DNA from: Promicromonospora sukumoe
GTDB taxonomy: Bacteria > Actinomycetota > Actinomycetes > Actinomycetales > Cellulomonadaceae
NCBI RefSeq assembly: GCF_014137995.1
Contig: NZ_JACGWV010000001.1
Location: 868,001 to 932,000, forward strand
Reading direction: 5' to 3'
DNA: 64,000 nucleotides
Shown here: positions 46,248 through 55,049 of the stretch, piece after piece
Layout of the letters: every line of letters starts with the position of its first letter
How positions within the stretch are numbered: the stretch's first letter is position 1
The notes under the pieces: model-generated
Database searches by the model: none
What the model was told of the DNA's origin: nothing
Seen by the model: only the letters and a program-made list of their open reading frames with translations
Made by a program: the position numbers and the translations under genes

Positions 46248-47426
46248 TCAGGCCGGCGCGGTGAGCACCGGTGCGCGCCGGGCGCGGCCGGTGGTGCGGG
46301 CGTGGCCCACGACGGACAGCAGCACCCCGGCCCCCGCCCAGAGCCCGAGCGCCAGCCAGGCCGCCGACGCGTCGGCGTCGGGGAAGTACGAGACGTCGCG
46401 CAGCAGGGTCGCGCTGGCGCCCGGCGGCAGCCACTGACCGATCTCGCCCCAGTGCCAGGGCAGGAACTCGGCCGGCATCGCCGCGCCCGAGATCGGGTTG
46501 CCGACCAGCATCATGAGCACCGGGCCGAGCGCGATGCCCGGCCTGCCGAGCACCGCGACGAAGCCGGTGATGGGCGCGGCGATCGCGGCGATCGAGAGGG
46601 CGAGCGTGGCGCCGTCGAGCAGCCAGCCGCCCTGGACGGTGCCGAACCAGAACTGCAGGATGCCCACGAGGATCGCGCCGCCGACCACCGAGTACACGGT
46701 CACGGCGAGCACCCGCCGCAGGGCCCCGGTGACGGCGAGCGAGATGCCGATGCCGCCGATCATGCCGCCCAGGAGGATCGGGAACATCGCGGCGGTCAGG
46801 CCCGAGCCGCGCGGGTCGTCGTCGGACAGCGGGACCACGTCCGTGACGGTCACCTGGGGGACCTCGGGCAGTGCGGGGGCCTCTGCCAGGCCCTGCTCCG
46901 GCGCCTGCGGCTGCTCGCCGCGTGCGGCGGCCTCGAGTGCCTGCCGGACGGCGGCCTCCGCGGCCTGCGCCGCCTGCTCCTGGGCCGAGGCCAGGGCCGC
47001 CGCCGTCGCGGCATCGGCCTGCTCCTGGATGCCTCGCTGCAGCTGCGCGGCGATCTGCGTCATGAGCTGGTGCGTGGCCGAGCTCGCCGCGGACGCGGTG
47101 AGCACCTCGGGTGCTTCGCCCGCCGCCGGGTCACCCAGCACGAGGCCGCCGTAGACCTCGCGGTGCTCGACGGCCTCGACGGCGGCGGCCCGGTCGTCGG
47201 CCACGATCAGCTCGACCGCTCCGGGCTGGGCCTCGTCGAGGTTCTCGCGGACGGTGCGGACGGCGTCGTCGGACCCGACGACGGCGACGGGCAGGTCGCG
47301 TGGCTCGGCCGTGACCGAGGGCCACGAGAACGCGAGCACGAACACGGTGAGTACGAGGGTGAGTGCCAGCGCGACGCCGATGACCCGGCCTGCCGGGGTG
47401 TGGGGCGCTGGTGCGTCGTAGGACAA
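46248..47426 (-). CDS. ABC-2/YhgE-type membrane protein
   Basis: A 392-residue membrane protein of the ABC-2 transporter permease or YhgE/Pip type. One N-terminal membrane helix (VIGVALALTLVLTVFVLAF, about 15-33) is followed by a large outside region of about 170 residues, including an Ala/Gln/Glu coiled-coil stretch (SAQEQAAQAAEAAVRQALEA), then five or six helices (from about 215). I chose the TTG at 47426 because GGAG lies 6 nt before it. It is divergent from a TetR gene with which it shares an operator. Drug or lipid export is plausible but unproven. Confidence 0.8.
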   Translation of the reverse strand: MSYDAPAPHTPAGRVIGVALALTLVLTVFVLAFSWPSVTAEPRDLPVAVVGSDDAVRTVRENLDEAQPGAVELIVADDRAAAVEAVEHREVYGGLVLGDPAAGEAPEVLTASAASSATHQLMTQIAAQLQRGIQEQADAATAAALASAQEQAAQAAEAAVRQALEAAARGEQPQAPEQGLAEAPALPEVPQVTVTDVVPLSDDDPRGSGLTAAMFPILLGGMIGGIGISLAVTGALRRVLAVTVYSVVGGAILVGILQFWFGTVQGGWLLDGATLALSIAAIAAPITGFVAVLGRPGIALGPVLMMLVGNPISGAAMPAEFLPWHWGEIGQWLPPGASATLLRDVSYFPDADASAAWLALGLWAGAGVLLSVVGHARTTGRARRAPVLTAPA

Positions 47427-47437
47427 GGGATGCTCCG

Positions 47438-47462
47438 AATCTAAAAAAACGAACGCTCGTTC
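47438..47462. promoter_or_regulatory. TetR-type operator and divergent promoter
   Basis: GAACG-CT-CGTTC (47451-47462) is a short palindrome in an AT-rich gap between the TetR gene and the permease gene. TAGATT (47443-47438 on the minus strand) fits the permease -10 box, so the palindrome overlaps its core promoter. Repression by the TetR protein is inferred. Confidence 0.5.
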
Positions 47463-47541
47463 TTTATGGCTCACGATGCTCCGCGACCGTATGCTTGTCA
47501 ATCTCCTGGGCGTCCCCCAGGTCCCGACGACGGAGGTGCCG

Positions 47542-48135
47542 GTGCCGAAGATCAGTGACGCGCGTCGGGACGCTCGCCGTGCCGAGATCCTGGAGGCGGC
47601 CCGGCGCGCGTTCGCCGCCAAGGGCTACCAGCACACGTCGATGGCCGAGGTGATCGCGGAGGCCGGGCTGTCGACGGGGGCCGTCTACGGATACTTCGAG
47701 GGCAAGCGCGAGCTGTTCGCGGCTGTGGCGAGGACCACCCTGAGCCGCCGGAGCGCGGATCTCGAGGAGGCCGCGGCGGACGGCGACCCGCCGGCCCCTG
47801 CCGAAGTGCTGGAGATCGTGCTCCGGGGTGTGCTGTCCGAGGGCTTCGAGCTCCCGCTCCTGCTCCAGCTCTGGGGCGAGGCGACCGTGGACCCCGAGAT
47901 GCGCGGCGTGGTGAACATGGGTTTCAAGGAGCTCAGGAACGCCTTCCGCGCGGCTCTGACCCGCTGGTTCGAGGCCCGTCCGGAGCATGCACCCGACGGC
48001 GCCGAGGCGGCCGCGGAGGGCCTGCTCCCGGTCCTCATGGGGATCGGTCAGGGCTACATCTTCCAGTCGGCCATGTTCGACGAGTTCGACTCCCGGGCCT
48101 ACCTGGACGCGGCGCGCCGGATCCTCCCGCGCTGA
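47542..48135 (+). CDS. TetR-family transcriptional regulator
   Basis: A 197-residue repressor. The N-terminal helix-turn-helix is clear: AEILEAARRAFAAKGYQHTS, then MAEVIAEAGLSTGAVYGYFE and KRELFAAV, about residues 13-60. The C-terminal ligand domain is helical and includes FELPLLLQLWGEATVD. The GTG at 47542 has GGAGG 5 nt before it and gives the usual TetR length; the open frame 66 nt further upstream lacks such a site. It probably represses the divergent permease gene. The ligand is unknown. Confidence 0.9.
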   Translation: MPKISDARRDARRAEILEAARRAFAAKGYQHTSMAEVIAEAGLSTGAVYGYFEGKRELFAAVARTTLSRRSADLEEAAADGDPPAPAEVLEIVLRGVLSEGFELPLLLQLWGEATVDPEMRGVVNMGFKELRNAFRAALTRWFEARPEHAPDGAEAAAEGLLPVLMGIGQGYIFQSAMFDEFDSRAYLDAARRILPR

Positions 48136-48189
48136 ACGCGGATCGCCGCCGCCGTCGCGGGCCGGGCGCACGACCGCCGAAACACGCCG

Positions 48190-48195
48190 TAGGCT
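48190..48195 (+). promoter_or_regulatory. Candidate -10 box of ribF
   Basis: TAGGCT lies about 75 nt before the ribF start, giving a leader of about 65 nt that carries GAGGAG. Confidence 0.3.
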
Positions 48196-48269
48196 TTTGG
48201 CGACCGGTGCGGGGCGCGGCACGAGCGGCTCCCGCACCCGCGCCACCCGATTCATGAGGAGCAACCCGC

Positions 48270-49289
48270 GTGCAGCTGTGGACGGACCTGGAACAGGTTC
48301 CCCCGGGATTCGGGCCATCAGTGGTGACGATCGGCAACTTCGACGGCGTCCACCGCGGCCACCAGGCGGTGCTCGACCGCATCCTCCGGCTTGCCCGGGG
48401 CGATTCGGCCAGCGCCGTCGCCGTGACGTTCCACCCGCATCCCGCGGCGGTGCACCGGCCTGAGCTGGCGCCCGAGCTGATCACGGGCCTGGAAGACCGC
48501 CTCGCGCTCATGGAGCGCACCGGCCTCGACGCGACCCTGCTGGTCAACTACACGCTCGACTTCGCGGCGCAGACGCCCGAGGAGTTCGTGTCGCGCTACC
48601 TCGTCGACGGCCTGCGTGCGCGCACCGTGGTCGTGGGGCACGACGTGCGCTTCGGCAAGCAGAACGCCGGCACGCTCGCCACGATGGTCGAGCTCGGCGG
48701 GCAGCACGGCTTCGAGGTCGTCGCGATCGAGGACGTCGGCGACTCGGCGGGCGAGGGCGACGGGCACCAGCGCTGGTCCTCCACGGCGGTGCGAGCGCTG
48801 CTCGCGGAGGGCGACGTCGACCAGGCCGCCGACGTGCTCGGCCGCCCGCACCTCGTGCGCGGCACCGTGGTGCACGGCGACGCCCGGGGCCGCGAGATGG
48901 GCTTCCCGACCGCCAACCTCGGCGACATCACCGGCCTGGTCCCGGCCGACGGCGTCTACGCGGGCTGGCTGCGCCGCGGCACCGCCGCGACCTGCGCGAA
49001 CCTCGCCGGGCCCGAGCGCGACCGGCTGGCCGCCTCCGGCGCCGGCCTGGGCCAGGAGGAGATCCTGCCCGCCGCGATCTCGGTGGGCACCAACCCGACG
49101 TTCGACGGCGTCGAGCGCCGCGTCGAGGCCTACGTGCTCGACCGCACCGACCTGGACCTGTACGACCAGACGGTCGCGCTGGAGTTCGTCGCGCACCTGC
49201 GCCCGACGCTCCGCTTCGACGGCATGGAGCCGCTCATCGCCCAGATGAACGACGACGTGGCGCGGGCCCGCAAGATCCTGCGGCCGTAG
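48270..49289 (+). CDS. ribF: Bifunctional riboflavin kinase / FMN adenylyltransferase
   Basis: Makes FMN and FAD. The adenylyltransferase domain (about 15-170) has SVVTIGNFDGVHRGHQAVLD with the GFDGxHxGH nucleotide motif and VVGHDVRFGKQNAGT. The flavokinase domain (about 185-330) starts at RPHLVRGTVVHGDARGREMG and includes FPTANLGDITGLVPADGVYA. An insertion around residues 233-265 (TCANLAGPERDRLAASGAGL) is unusual. The GTG start has GAGGAG 9 nt upstream. The position between truB and rpsO is typical. Confidence 0.96.
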   Translation: MQLWTDLEQVPPGFGPSVVTIGNFDGVHRGHQAVLDRILRLARGDSASAVAVTFHPHPAAVHRPELAPELITGLEDRLALMERTGLDATLLVNYTLDFAAQTPEEFVSRYLVDGLRARTVVVGHDVRFGKQNAGTLATMVELGGQHGFEVVAIEDVGDSAGEGDGHQRWSSTAVRALLAEGDVDQAADVLGRPHLVRGTVVHGDARGREMGFPTANLGDITGLVPADGVYAGWLRRGTAATCANLAGPERDRLAASGAGLGQEEILPAAISVGTNPTFDGVERRVEAYVLDRTDLDLYDQTVALEFVAHLRPTLRFDGMEPLIAQMNDDVARARKILRP

Positions 49290-49304
49290 GGCGGGCGCAC
49301 GGCT

Positions 49305-49349
49305 CGTAAACTAAGATTCAATCTTAGTAAGATTGGATCTTAGTTTACG
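49305..49349. promoter_or_regulatory. 45-nt palindrome in front of the ATPase/DUF234 gene
   Basis: Two 22-nt arms (CGTAAACTAAGATTCAATCT... and its reverse) with one G:U position surround a single G at 49327. It contains TAAGAT and TTAGTTT, ends where the ribosome binding site (GGAGG, 49349-49353) starts, and is far more AT-rich than the rest of the genome. It is likely an operator and/or promoter element, or an RNA hairpin controlling translation of the next gene. Confidence 0.75.
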
Positions 49350-49358
49350 GAGGCGGTC

Positions 49359-50792
49359 ATGGAGTTTCGCGGACGCGACTCGGACCTGCGCCGGCTCGCC
49401 GGCCTGCTGGACGGTGTCGAGGCAGGAACGGGAACCACCCGAGGCAAGGCGCTGATCATGACCGGCCGACGGCGTGTCGGTAAGTCGCGTCTGGCGCAGG
49501 AGTTCTGCGATCGCAGCGGGCGTGACTACCTCGTGTTCCAGGCCACGCGCGGACGCAACGCGATGGCCGAGCGGCGAGATTTTCTCGCCACGCTCACCCA
49601 GTCGAGCCTGCGTGCGCCGGAGATCTTCGCGCACCTGAGCCCGCCGGACTGGAAGGGTACGCTCCGTGCGCTCGCCGAGTTCCTGCCGGTCGACCGGCCG
49701 ACCGTCGTCGTCCTCGATGAGGTTTCCTGGCTGGTCGAGCAGGACCCGGAGTTCGAAGGGGCGCTCCAGACGGTCTGGGACCAGTACCTGTCGCAGAAGC
49801 CCGTGCTGCTGCTCCTCATCGGGAGTGACCTGTCGGTCATGGAGGCCTTGCAGACCTACGGGAGGCCGTTCTTCGGGCGCGCGACCAAGATCGACATCGC
49901 GCCGCTGAACGTGGCGGACGTCCAGGCCATGGCCGGTCTGAGCGCCGCAGACGCGATCGACGCGCACCTGATCACCGGCGGGTTCCCCGAGATCGTCCAG
50001 ACCTGGGCACCGGGCCAGTCGCGGGTCGAGTTCCTCCGCGGTGCGCTGGGCGACCCGCTCTCGCCGCTTCTCGTCGCCGGTGAGCTCTCGCTGCTCGGCG
50101 AGTTCCCGGAGTCCTCGCGCAGCAGGGCGATCCTGGAGGCCGTGGGCGACGGCGAGCGGACGTTCTCGGCCATCGCCGCGGCAGCCGGAAACTCGGGCTC
50201 TCTGCCGGCGGGCACGTTGAACCCCCTCCTCAAGACGTTGGAGGCCAAGCGGATCGTCGAGACGGACCTCCCGCTCTCGACGTCGTCGGACACGAAGAAC
50301 AAGCGGTACCGCCTCGGGGACCCCTACCTGCGGTTCTGGCTCGCCTTCTTGCGCCGCGCCATCCCGTTCGTCGAGCGCGGCCGCGGGGACGTGGCGCTCG
50401 ACCGCATCGAGCGGTCGTGGAGCACCTGGCGTGGCAGGGCGGTGGAGCCGCTCGTCCGGGAGTCGCTGATGCGGGTCCTGCTCGGTTCCCGGTGGTCGGA
50501 CGTCGAGGCGGTCGGCGGGTGGTGGAACCGGCAGAACAACCCAGAGGTGGACCTGGTCGGGGCCGACCGTGCCCCGACAGCCCGACGCGTCGCGTTCATC
50601 GGCTCCGTGAAGTGGTACGAGGCCGACACGTTCGGGCGGCACGAGCTCGACGACCTCGCTCGCGCACGTGGTGTCGTGCCCGGTACCGACGAGGACACGC
50701 CCCTGGTGGCCGTGGCCCGGAGCGGTTTCGACGCCGGTCTTCCGCTGGCGGAGCACTGGGGGCCGGAAGAGATCGTCGCGGCCTGGCGATGA
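49359..50792 (+). CDS. ATPase with C-terminal DUF234 (PD-(D/E)XK-like) domain
   Basis: A 477-residue protein of the archaeal-type ATPase/DUF234 group. Walker A is GRRRVGKS at residues 36-43 and Walker B VVVLDEVSW at 116-124. A winged-helix region follows (about 250-300, TLNPLLKTLEAKRIVETDLP). The C-terminal DUF234 region has Glu396-x-Asp398 and Lys418 (NPEVDLVGAD ... IGSVKW), the pattern of PD-(D/E)XK nucleases. Family members are spread widely and poorly characterised; a role in mobile-element or conflict functions is suspected. GGAGG precedes the ATG by 5 nt. Codon use looks less biased than its neighbours. A 45-nt palindrome covers the promoter. Confidence 0.88.
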   Translation: MEFRGRDSDLRRLAGLLDGVEAGTGTTRGKALIMTGRRRVGKSRLAQEFCDRSGRDYLVFQATRGRNAMAERRDFLATLTQSSLRAPEIFAHLSPPDWKGTLRALAEFLPVDRPTVVVLDEVSWLVEQDPEFEGALQTVWDQYLSQKPVLLLLIGSDLSVMEALQTYGRPFFGRATKIDIAPLNVADVQAMAGLSAADAIDAHLITGGFPEIVQTWAPGQSRVEFLRGALGDPLSPLLVAGELSLLGEFPESSRSRAILEAVGDGERTFSAIAAAAGNSGSLPAGTLNPLLKTLEAKRIVETDLPLSTSSDTKNKRYRLGDPYLRFWLAFLRRAIPFVERGRGDVALDRIERSWSTWRGRAVEPLVRESLMRVLLGSRWSDVEAVGGWWNRQNNPEVDLVGADRAPTARRVAFIGSVKWYEADTFGRHELDDLARARGVVPGTDEDTPLVAVARSGFDAGLPLAEHWGPEEIVAAWR

Positions 50793-50839
50793 TGTCCGGC
50801 GGAGGGAGATCTTTCCGGGACTCGCGCGTTGAGACGGGC

Positions 50840-51520
50840 ATGACGCACCTCGAGCTGTCCGACCTGGTGGTCGGGTACGGCGGCAACGCCGTCTGCGCAC
50901 CCGTGAACCTCACGCTGGGGGCCGGCGACATCGTCGCCGTGATCGGCGCCAACGGCACCGGCAAGTCCACCTTGCTGCGCACCGTGCTCGGGCTGCAGGA
51001 GCCGCTGTCCGGCAGGGCGAGCGCCTTCGGCTGGCCCGTGGACGAGCGGGAGCGGCGCTTCCGCGCCCGCGTCGCGGGCGTGCTGGACGACGACGCGTTC
51101 TTCCCCGGCGTGACCGTTCGCGAGCACCTGGTGCTCACCGCGCGCGGCCACGGCGTGCCGGACGCCGGCGCCGTCACCGACCGGGTGCTCGACCACGTCG
51201 GCATCACGGGGCACGGCGGCGCCATGCCGCACACCCTGTCGTCGGGGCAGCGCCGCCGGTTCCTGCTGGCGAGCGCCCTGGTGCGGCCGCGCGACCTGCT
51301 CGTGCTCGACGAGCCGGAGCAGCGCCTCGACACCGCGATGCGCGCCCGCCTCGGGGAGACGCTGCGCGCCGAGGCGGACGTCGGCACGGCCGTCCTGTTC
51401 GCCACGCACGACGACCGGCTCCTGGCCGCGAGCGGCGCGAGCGCGGTGCTCCTGTCCGACGAGGACGCCGTCCTGCTGGAGCCGGCCGAGGCACCGGGCG
51501 TCCTGGCGGGCTTCCGGTGA
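50840..51520 (+). CDS. ABC transporter ATP-binding protein
   Basis: A 226-residue nucleotide-binding subunit. Walker A is GANGTGKST (about residues 36-44), the signature is LSSGQRRRF, and Walker B is LLVLDEPEQ with the catalytic Glu. The usual Q-loop is replaced by a poorly conserved segment, and the H-loop is FATHDDRLL. The ATG at 50840 begins the conserved beta-strand; upstream ATGs at 50789 and 50792 that overlap the ATPase stop are possible. The following gene starts inside its stop codon, so the two form one transporter. Confidence 0.9.
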   Translation: MTHLELSDLVVGYGGNAVCAPVNLTLGAGDIVAVIGANGTGKSTLLRTVLGLQEPLSGRASAFGWPVDERERRFRARVAGVLDDDAFFPGVTVREHLVLTARGHGVPDAGAVTDRVLDHVGITGHGGAMPHTLSSGQRRRFLLASALVRPRDLLVLDEPEQRLDTAMRARLGETLRAEADVGTAVLFATHDDRLLAASGASAVLLSDEDAVLLEPAEAPGVLAGFR

Positions 51521-53031
51521 CGGGCGAGGTGCCCACGACGGCGCCGCTCCCACGCCTGGCCGGCGTCGACGAGGAGCGGCTCACCGGCGCCGAGCTGCGC
51601 CGGCTGACCGCCCGGGTGCGGGCGCACAACCTGCCGCCCCAGCCCGGCCGGGTGGCGCTGGACGTCGCCGAGGTCGTGATCTCGCTCGCCCTGGTCGTGC
51701 TGTACCTGTGGGGCTTCGGCGGGCCCGTCCGGGAGCTGCTCGGGTCCGACGCGACCGCGGCGGGACTCGGCCCCGGCCTGATCCAGGCCCTGGTGCTCGC
51801 GCTCGGGGTCGTCGCGGGCGCGTCGGTCGCCCTGCGGCTCGGGCCCGCCGGCCTGCCCGCGGCGGGCGTGCGCTGGTGGGTCCCCACCCCGGCCGACCGG
51901 GCGGGGCTCGCCTCGCCGTCGGTGGTCCGTGCGCTGCTCGCCGGGGTCGGCGCGGGCCTGGTCGTCGGCGGGGCGCCCGCTGCCCTGACCGGCGTCGGCC
52001 TCGCGGGGATCGCCGCGGACGCGGCGCTCGGCGGCGCGCTGGGCCTCGCCGTCGTCGCGGTCTCGGGTGCGCTGCAGGTCTCCGGCGCGGCGTCGGGCCG
52101 CGCTCCGGGGCGGGTGCTCGACGGACTCCTCGCTGCCGTGCCGGTGACCGGGCTCGGCCTGGCGCTGTGGGGTCCGGCGTGGGGCGCGTGGGCGGCGCCG
52201 TGGGCCGTGTCCGGCGTGCTGGCCATCGTCGGCGCCGTCGCGCTCGTGGCCTGGGTACGCGGCCTGGACCGGCTCCGGGCCGGCGACCTGCGCGCCCGCG
52301 CGTCGGCGGCCCTGCAGGCCTCCGCCGCGCTCCTGTCGCTCGACGGCGGCGGCGTGAGCCGTGCCCTGGGCACCGGCCCGACGGCGTCGCGCGCCTTCAA
52401 GTGGGTGCCACGGGCCGCGCGCGGGCCGGTGGGCGCGCTGCTCGCGGCGGACGCCGTCCTGCTGCTGCGCTCGCCGACCGCGCTGGCGGCCCTGCTCGCG
52501 CTGGCGTCCGCGGGGGCCGTGGCCGTGCAGGTGCCCGCGCTCGCCGACGGGATCGGGCTCTGGGCTGTCCTCGCCGTCGTGGGGTACGCGGCCGCGCTCG
52601 CCGGGGCGGGCGGGGCGCGGGCGGCGGGGGAGAACCCGCGCCTGGACTCCCTGCTGCCGCTGGGCGCGCGGACCACCCGCGGCGTCCGTGCGGCCTGGCC
52701 GGTGCTCTCCGCGGGCGTCGTGCTGCTGCTCGTCGCCATGGTGAGCGGGGGCGGGGCGTGGCTCGCGGTGGGCGCGCCCGCCGCCGTCGTGCTCGGGGCC
52801 GCCGCCGTCCGCGCCGCCTACCGCGGCCCGGTGCGCTGGGACGTGCCCATGATCGCCACCCCGGCGGGAGCGTTTCCCACGGGGCTCGTACTGCACCACC
52901 TCAAGGGGCCGGACCTGGCGCTGCTCGGCACCGTCCCGCTCGCGTGGGCGGTGGTCGCGGGCGTGACGCCGGCGCTCGTCGTCGCGCAGGTGGTGGCCGC
53001 GGTCGTGGCGGTGTACCGGGCCGCGCGCTGA
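51517..53031 (+). CDS. DUF6297-type ABC transporter permease-like membrane protein
   Basis: A 504-residue membrane protein with about 12 hydrophobic helices starting near residue 50 (VVISLALVVLYLWGF). The GTG start overlaps the stop of the ABC ATPase gene (GTGA), so the proteins are co-translated and very likely form one transporter. The N-terminal 40 residues are polar (EERLTGAELRRLTARVRAHN), typical of the actinobacterial DUF6297 family. No substrate can be named. An inverted repeat CGGTTCAC/GTGAACCG (53032-53067) follows the stop. Confidence 0.8.
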   Translation: MTGEVPTTAPLPRLAGVDEERLTGAELRRLTARVRAHNLPPQPGRVALDVAEVVISLALVVLYLWGFGGPVRELLGSDATAAGLGPGLIQALVLALGVVAGASVALRLGPAGLPAAGVRWWVPTPADRAGLASPSVVRALLAGVGAGLVVGGAPAALTGVGLAGIAADAALGGALGLAVVAVSGALQVSGAASGRAPGRVLDGLLAAVPVTGLGLALWGPAWGAWAAPWAVSGVLAIVGAVALVAWVRGLDRLRAGDLRARASAALQASAALLSLDGGGVSRALGTGPTASRAFKWVPRAARGPVGALLAADAVLLLRSPTALAALLALASAGAVAVQVPALADGIGLWAVLAVVGYAAALAGAGGARAAGENPRLDSLLPLGARTTRGVRAAWPVLSAGVVLLLVAMVSGGGAWLAVGAPAAVVLGAAAVRAAYRGPVRWDVPMIATPAGAFPTGLVLHHLKGPDLALLGTVPLAWAVVAGVTPALVVAQVVAAVVAVYRAAR

Positions 53032-53067
53032 CGGTTCACCCCGTGGCGTGTACGTGGTTGTGAACCG
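53032..53067. repeat. Inverted repeat between transporter and peroxidase genes
   Basis: CGGTTCAC (53032-53039) and GTGAACCG (53060-53067) flank a 20-nt loop in the 86-bp gap upstream of the peroxidase. It could be a terminator or an operator for the peroxidase gene. Confidence 0.4.
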
Positions 53068-53117
53068 CGTCACTCCGTCTCTGGTGGAGGACCTTCCCCC
53101 CAGCGAAGGAGAGACCG

Positions 53118-55022
53118 ATGGTCCAGACCACCCAGGCGCCCCTGCAGGGCGACCCGAACCACTCCCCGCACGAGGCCGTCGACCTGGCGCAGACGCCGGC
53201 CGGCCGCACGGTCCGGCGGATCGGGCACGGGGGCGTGTTCGTCCCCGCCGACCCGGACGCGCCGCAGGCCCCGCAGGACAGCACGGCCACGCTCATGCCC
53301 CGCACGGAGGCGGCGGTCCGGCGCGACCTGCGCGAGCACCGGTTCGACGCGACGACGTCGTTCGACTACCTGATGCGCGACCTTGCCCGCGAGTTCCCGG
53401 ACGCCCACCTGCCCGTGGGCGACCAGGTGGAGGCGATCAAGGACGCCCTCCTGCGGCTGGGCGCCGGCATGATCGAGGCGCCCGCCGGTGCGCCCGCGAC
53501 GCCGCCCGAACCGCCGCGCGACTCGACGATCCCCAGCATCTACACCTACTGGGGCCAGTTCATCGACCACGACATCACGCTCAACACCAACGGCCCGGAC
53601 GACGACAGCGGGCCCCGCGGCGACCAGGCGCTCGGCGACATCGTGAACGACCCGTTCCGGGCGTTCGAGCCGGACGTGGTGCGGCGCGGCCTGCACAACG
53701 GGCGCAACCCGCTGCTCGACCTGGACAGCCTGTACGGGTCGGGGCCGCGGTTCCCGGGCGAGAAGGACCGCGGGACCACCCGCAGCGAGGCGGCGTACGT
53801 GCCGGACTCGGCCAAGCTGCGGCTCGGCCGGATCAGCACCGAGCCGTTCGGGCCGTTCTCGCTCGTGGCGCCCGGCGACGACCCGCAGCGCGACCTGCCG
53901 CGCAGCACCGAGCCGGGCAGCGAGCGCATGCCACTCATCCCGGACAGCCGCAACGACGAGAACCTGATCGTCGCCCAGTTCCACGTGGCGATGATCAGGT
54001 TCCACAACGCCGTCGTGGACTGGGTGGCGCGGCACGAGCCGTGGTTCGCGGTGACGCAGCGCGAGCTGTTCGACCGGGCGCAGGAGCTGGTGCGGTTCCA
54101 CTACCAGTGGCTGGTCGTCAACGACTACCTGCGCACCCTGACCAAGGCCGGGGTGCTGGACTCGGTGCTGGCCACCGGACCCACGCTGTTCCGGCCCGCG
54201 CGCCGGGTGTCGATGCCGCTGGAGTTCGCGGTGGCGGCGTTCCGGTTCGGGCACTCGATGGTGCGCGGCGCCTACGACTTCAACGTCAACTTCACCGGGA
54301 ACGGCCCGGGCGGCGTCGCGTCGCTCGACCTGCTGTTCCGGTTCACGGGCAATGGCGGGCTGTCGCCCAACCCGGCGAACCCCTCGCCGGTGCTCCCGTC
54401 GAACTGGCCGGTCGAGTGGCCCCGGCTGACCGACAAGGGCGACCCGCTGGCGTTCCGCATGGCCCGCAAGATCGACCCGTTCCTGGCCGACGGCCTGGGG
54501 CACCTGCTGAACGAGGGCAACTCGGCCACCGACCCGATCAGGGCGCTGCTCAAGCAGCTCGCGCAGCGCAACCTGCTGCGCGGGTACATGCTGGCGCTTC
54601 CCACGGGCGAGGCGGTGGCCGCCGACCTGCGGGCCCACCCGCTCACGCCCGCCCAGCTCCGGCAGAACGCGTCGCCCGAGGTCGTGGCGGCGCTCGACGC
54701 CCTCGACGGCACGCCGCTCTGGTACTACGTGCTCAAGGAGGCCGAGGTCCAGGGCAACGGCAACTTCCTGGGCGAGGTGGGCAGCCGCATCCTCGCGGAG
54801 ACGTTCGTCTACCTGCTGCGGCTCGACCCCGAGTCCTTCATGCGGCGGCCCGGCGGCGACTGGACGCCGGCGTACGGGGTCCGGTTCGACGACGGCCGGC
54901 TGATCACCACGATCTCGGACCTGCTGGCGTTCGGGGGAGTGTTCCCGATCGGCCAGGACGAGGCGGGCCAGCCGCTCTTCCGCCGCAACGGCGACGCCTA
55001 CGCGGGCCACGACGGCGCGTGA
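53118..55022 (+). CDS. Animal-type heme peroxidase
   Basis: A 634-residue peroxidase of the animal peroxidase-cyclooxygenase superfamily. The distal histidine is His151 in YTYWGQFIDHDITLN, with the adjacent calcium-binding Asp. The distal-side region ...PDSRNDENLIVAQFHVAMIR follows, and the proximal histidine is in AAFRFGHSMVRGAYDFN. No signal peptide is seen, which is unusual because these enzymes usually act outside the cell. Bacterial members are rare and are proposed to oxidise halides, aromatic compounds or fatty acids. GGAGAGACCG precedes the ATG. Its 3' end shares a 23-bp stretch including the stop codon with the next gene. Confidence 0.9.
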   Translation: MVQTTQAPLQGDPNHSPHEAVDLAQTPAGRTVRRIGHGGVFVPADPDAPQAPQDSTATLMPRTEAAVRRDLREHRFDATTSFDYLMRDLAREFPDAHLPVGDQVEAIKDALLRLGAGMIEAPAGAPATPPEPPRDSTIPSIYTYWGQFIDHDITLNTNGPDDDSGPRGDQALGDIVNDPFRAFEPDVVRRGLHNGRNPLLDLDSLYGSGPRFPGEKDRGTTRSEAAYVPDSAKLRLGRISTEPFGPFSLVAPGDDPQRDLPRSTEPGSERMPLIPDSRNDENLIVAQFHVAMIRFHNAVVDWVARHEPWFAVTQRELFDRAQELVRFHYQWLVVNDYLRTLTKAGVLDSVLATGPTLFRPARRVSMPLEFAVAAFRFGHSMVRGAYDFNVNFTGNGPGGVASLDLLFRFTGNGGLSPNPANPSPVLPSNWPVEWPRLTDKGDPLAFRMARKIDPFLADGLGHLLNEGNSATDPIRALLKQLAQRNLLRGYMLALPTGEAVAADLRAHPLTPAQLRQNASPEVVAALDALDGTPLWYYVLKEAEVQGNGNFLGEVGSRILAETFVYLLRLDPESFMRRPGGDWTPAYGVRFDDGRLITTISDLLAFGGVFPIGQDEAGQPLFRRNGDAYAGHDGA

Positions 55023-55023
55023 C
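55001..55023 (+). repeat. 23-bp direct repeat, copy 1 (over the peroxidase stop)
   Basis: This 23-bp sequence, including the codons for AGHDGA and TGA, recurs exactly at 55611-55633 over the stop of the following gene. The repeats are 610 bp apart and each is followed at once by a long palindrome. Confidence 0.9.
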
Positions 55024-55049
55024 CGTGCTGCCGCGCTGACGGCTCCGTT

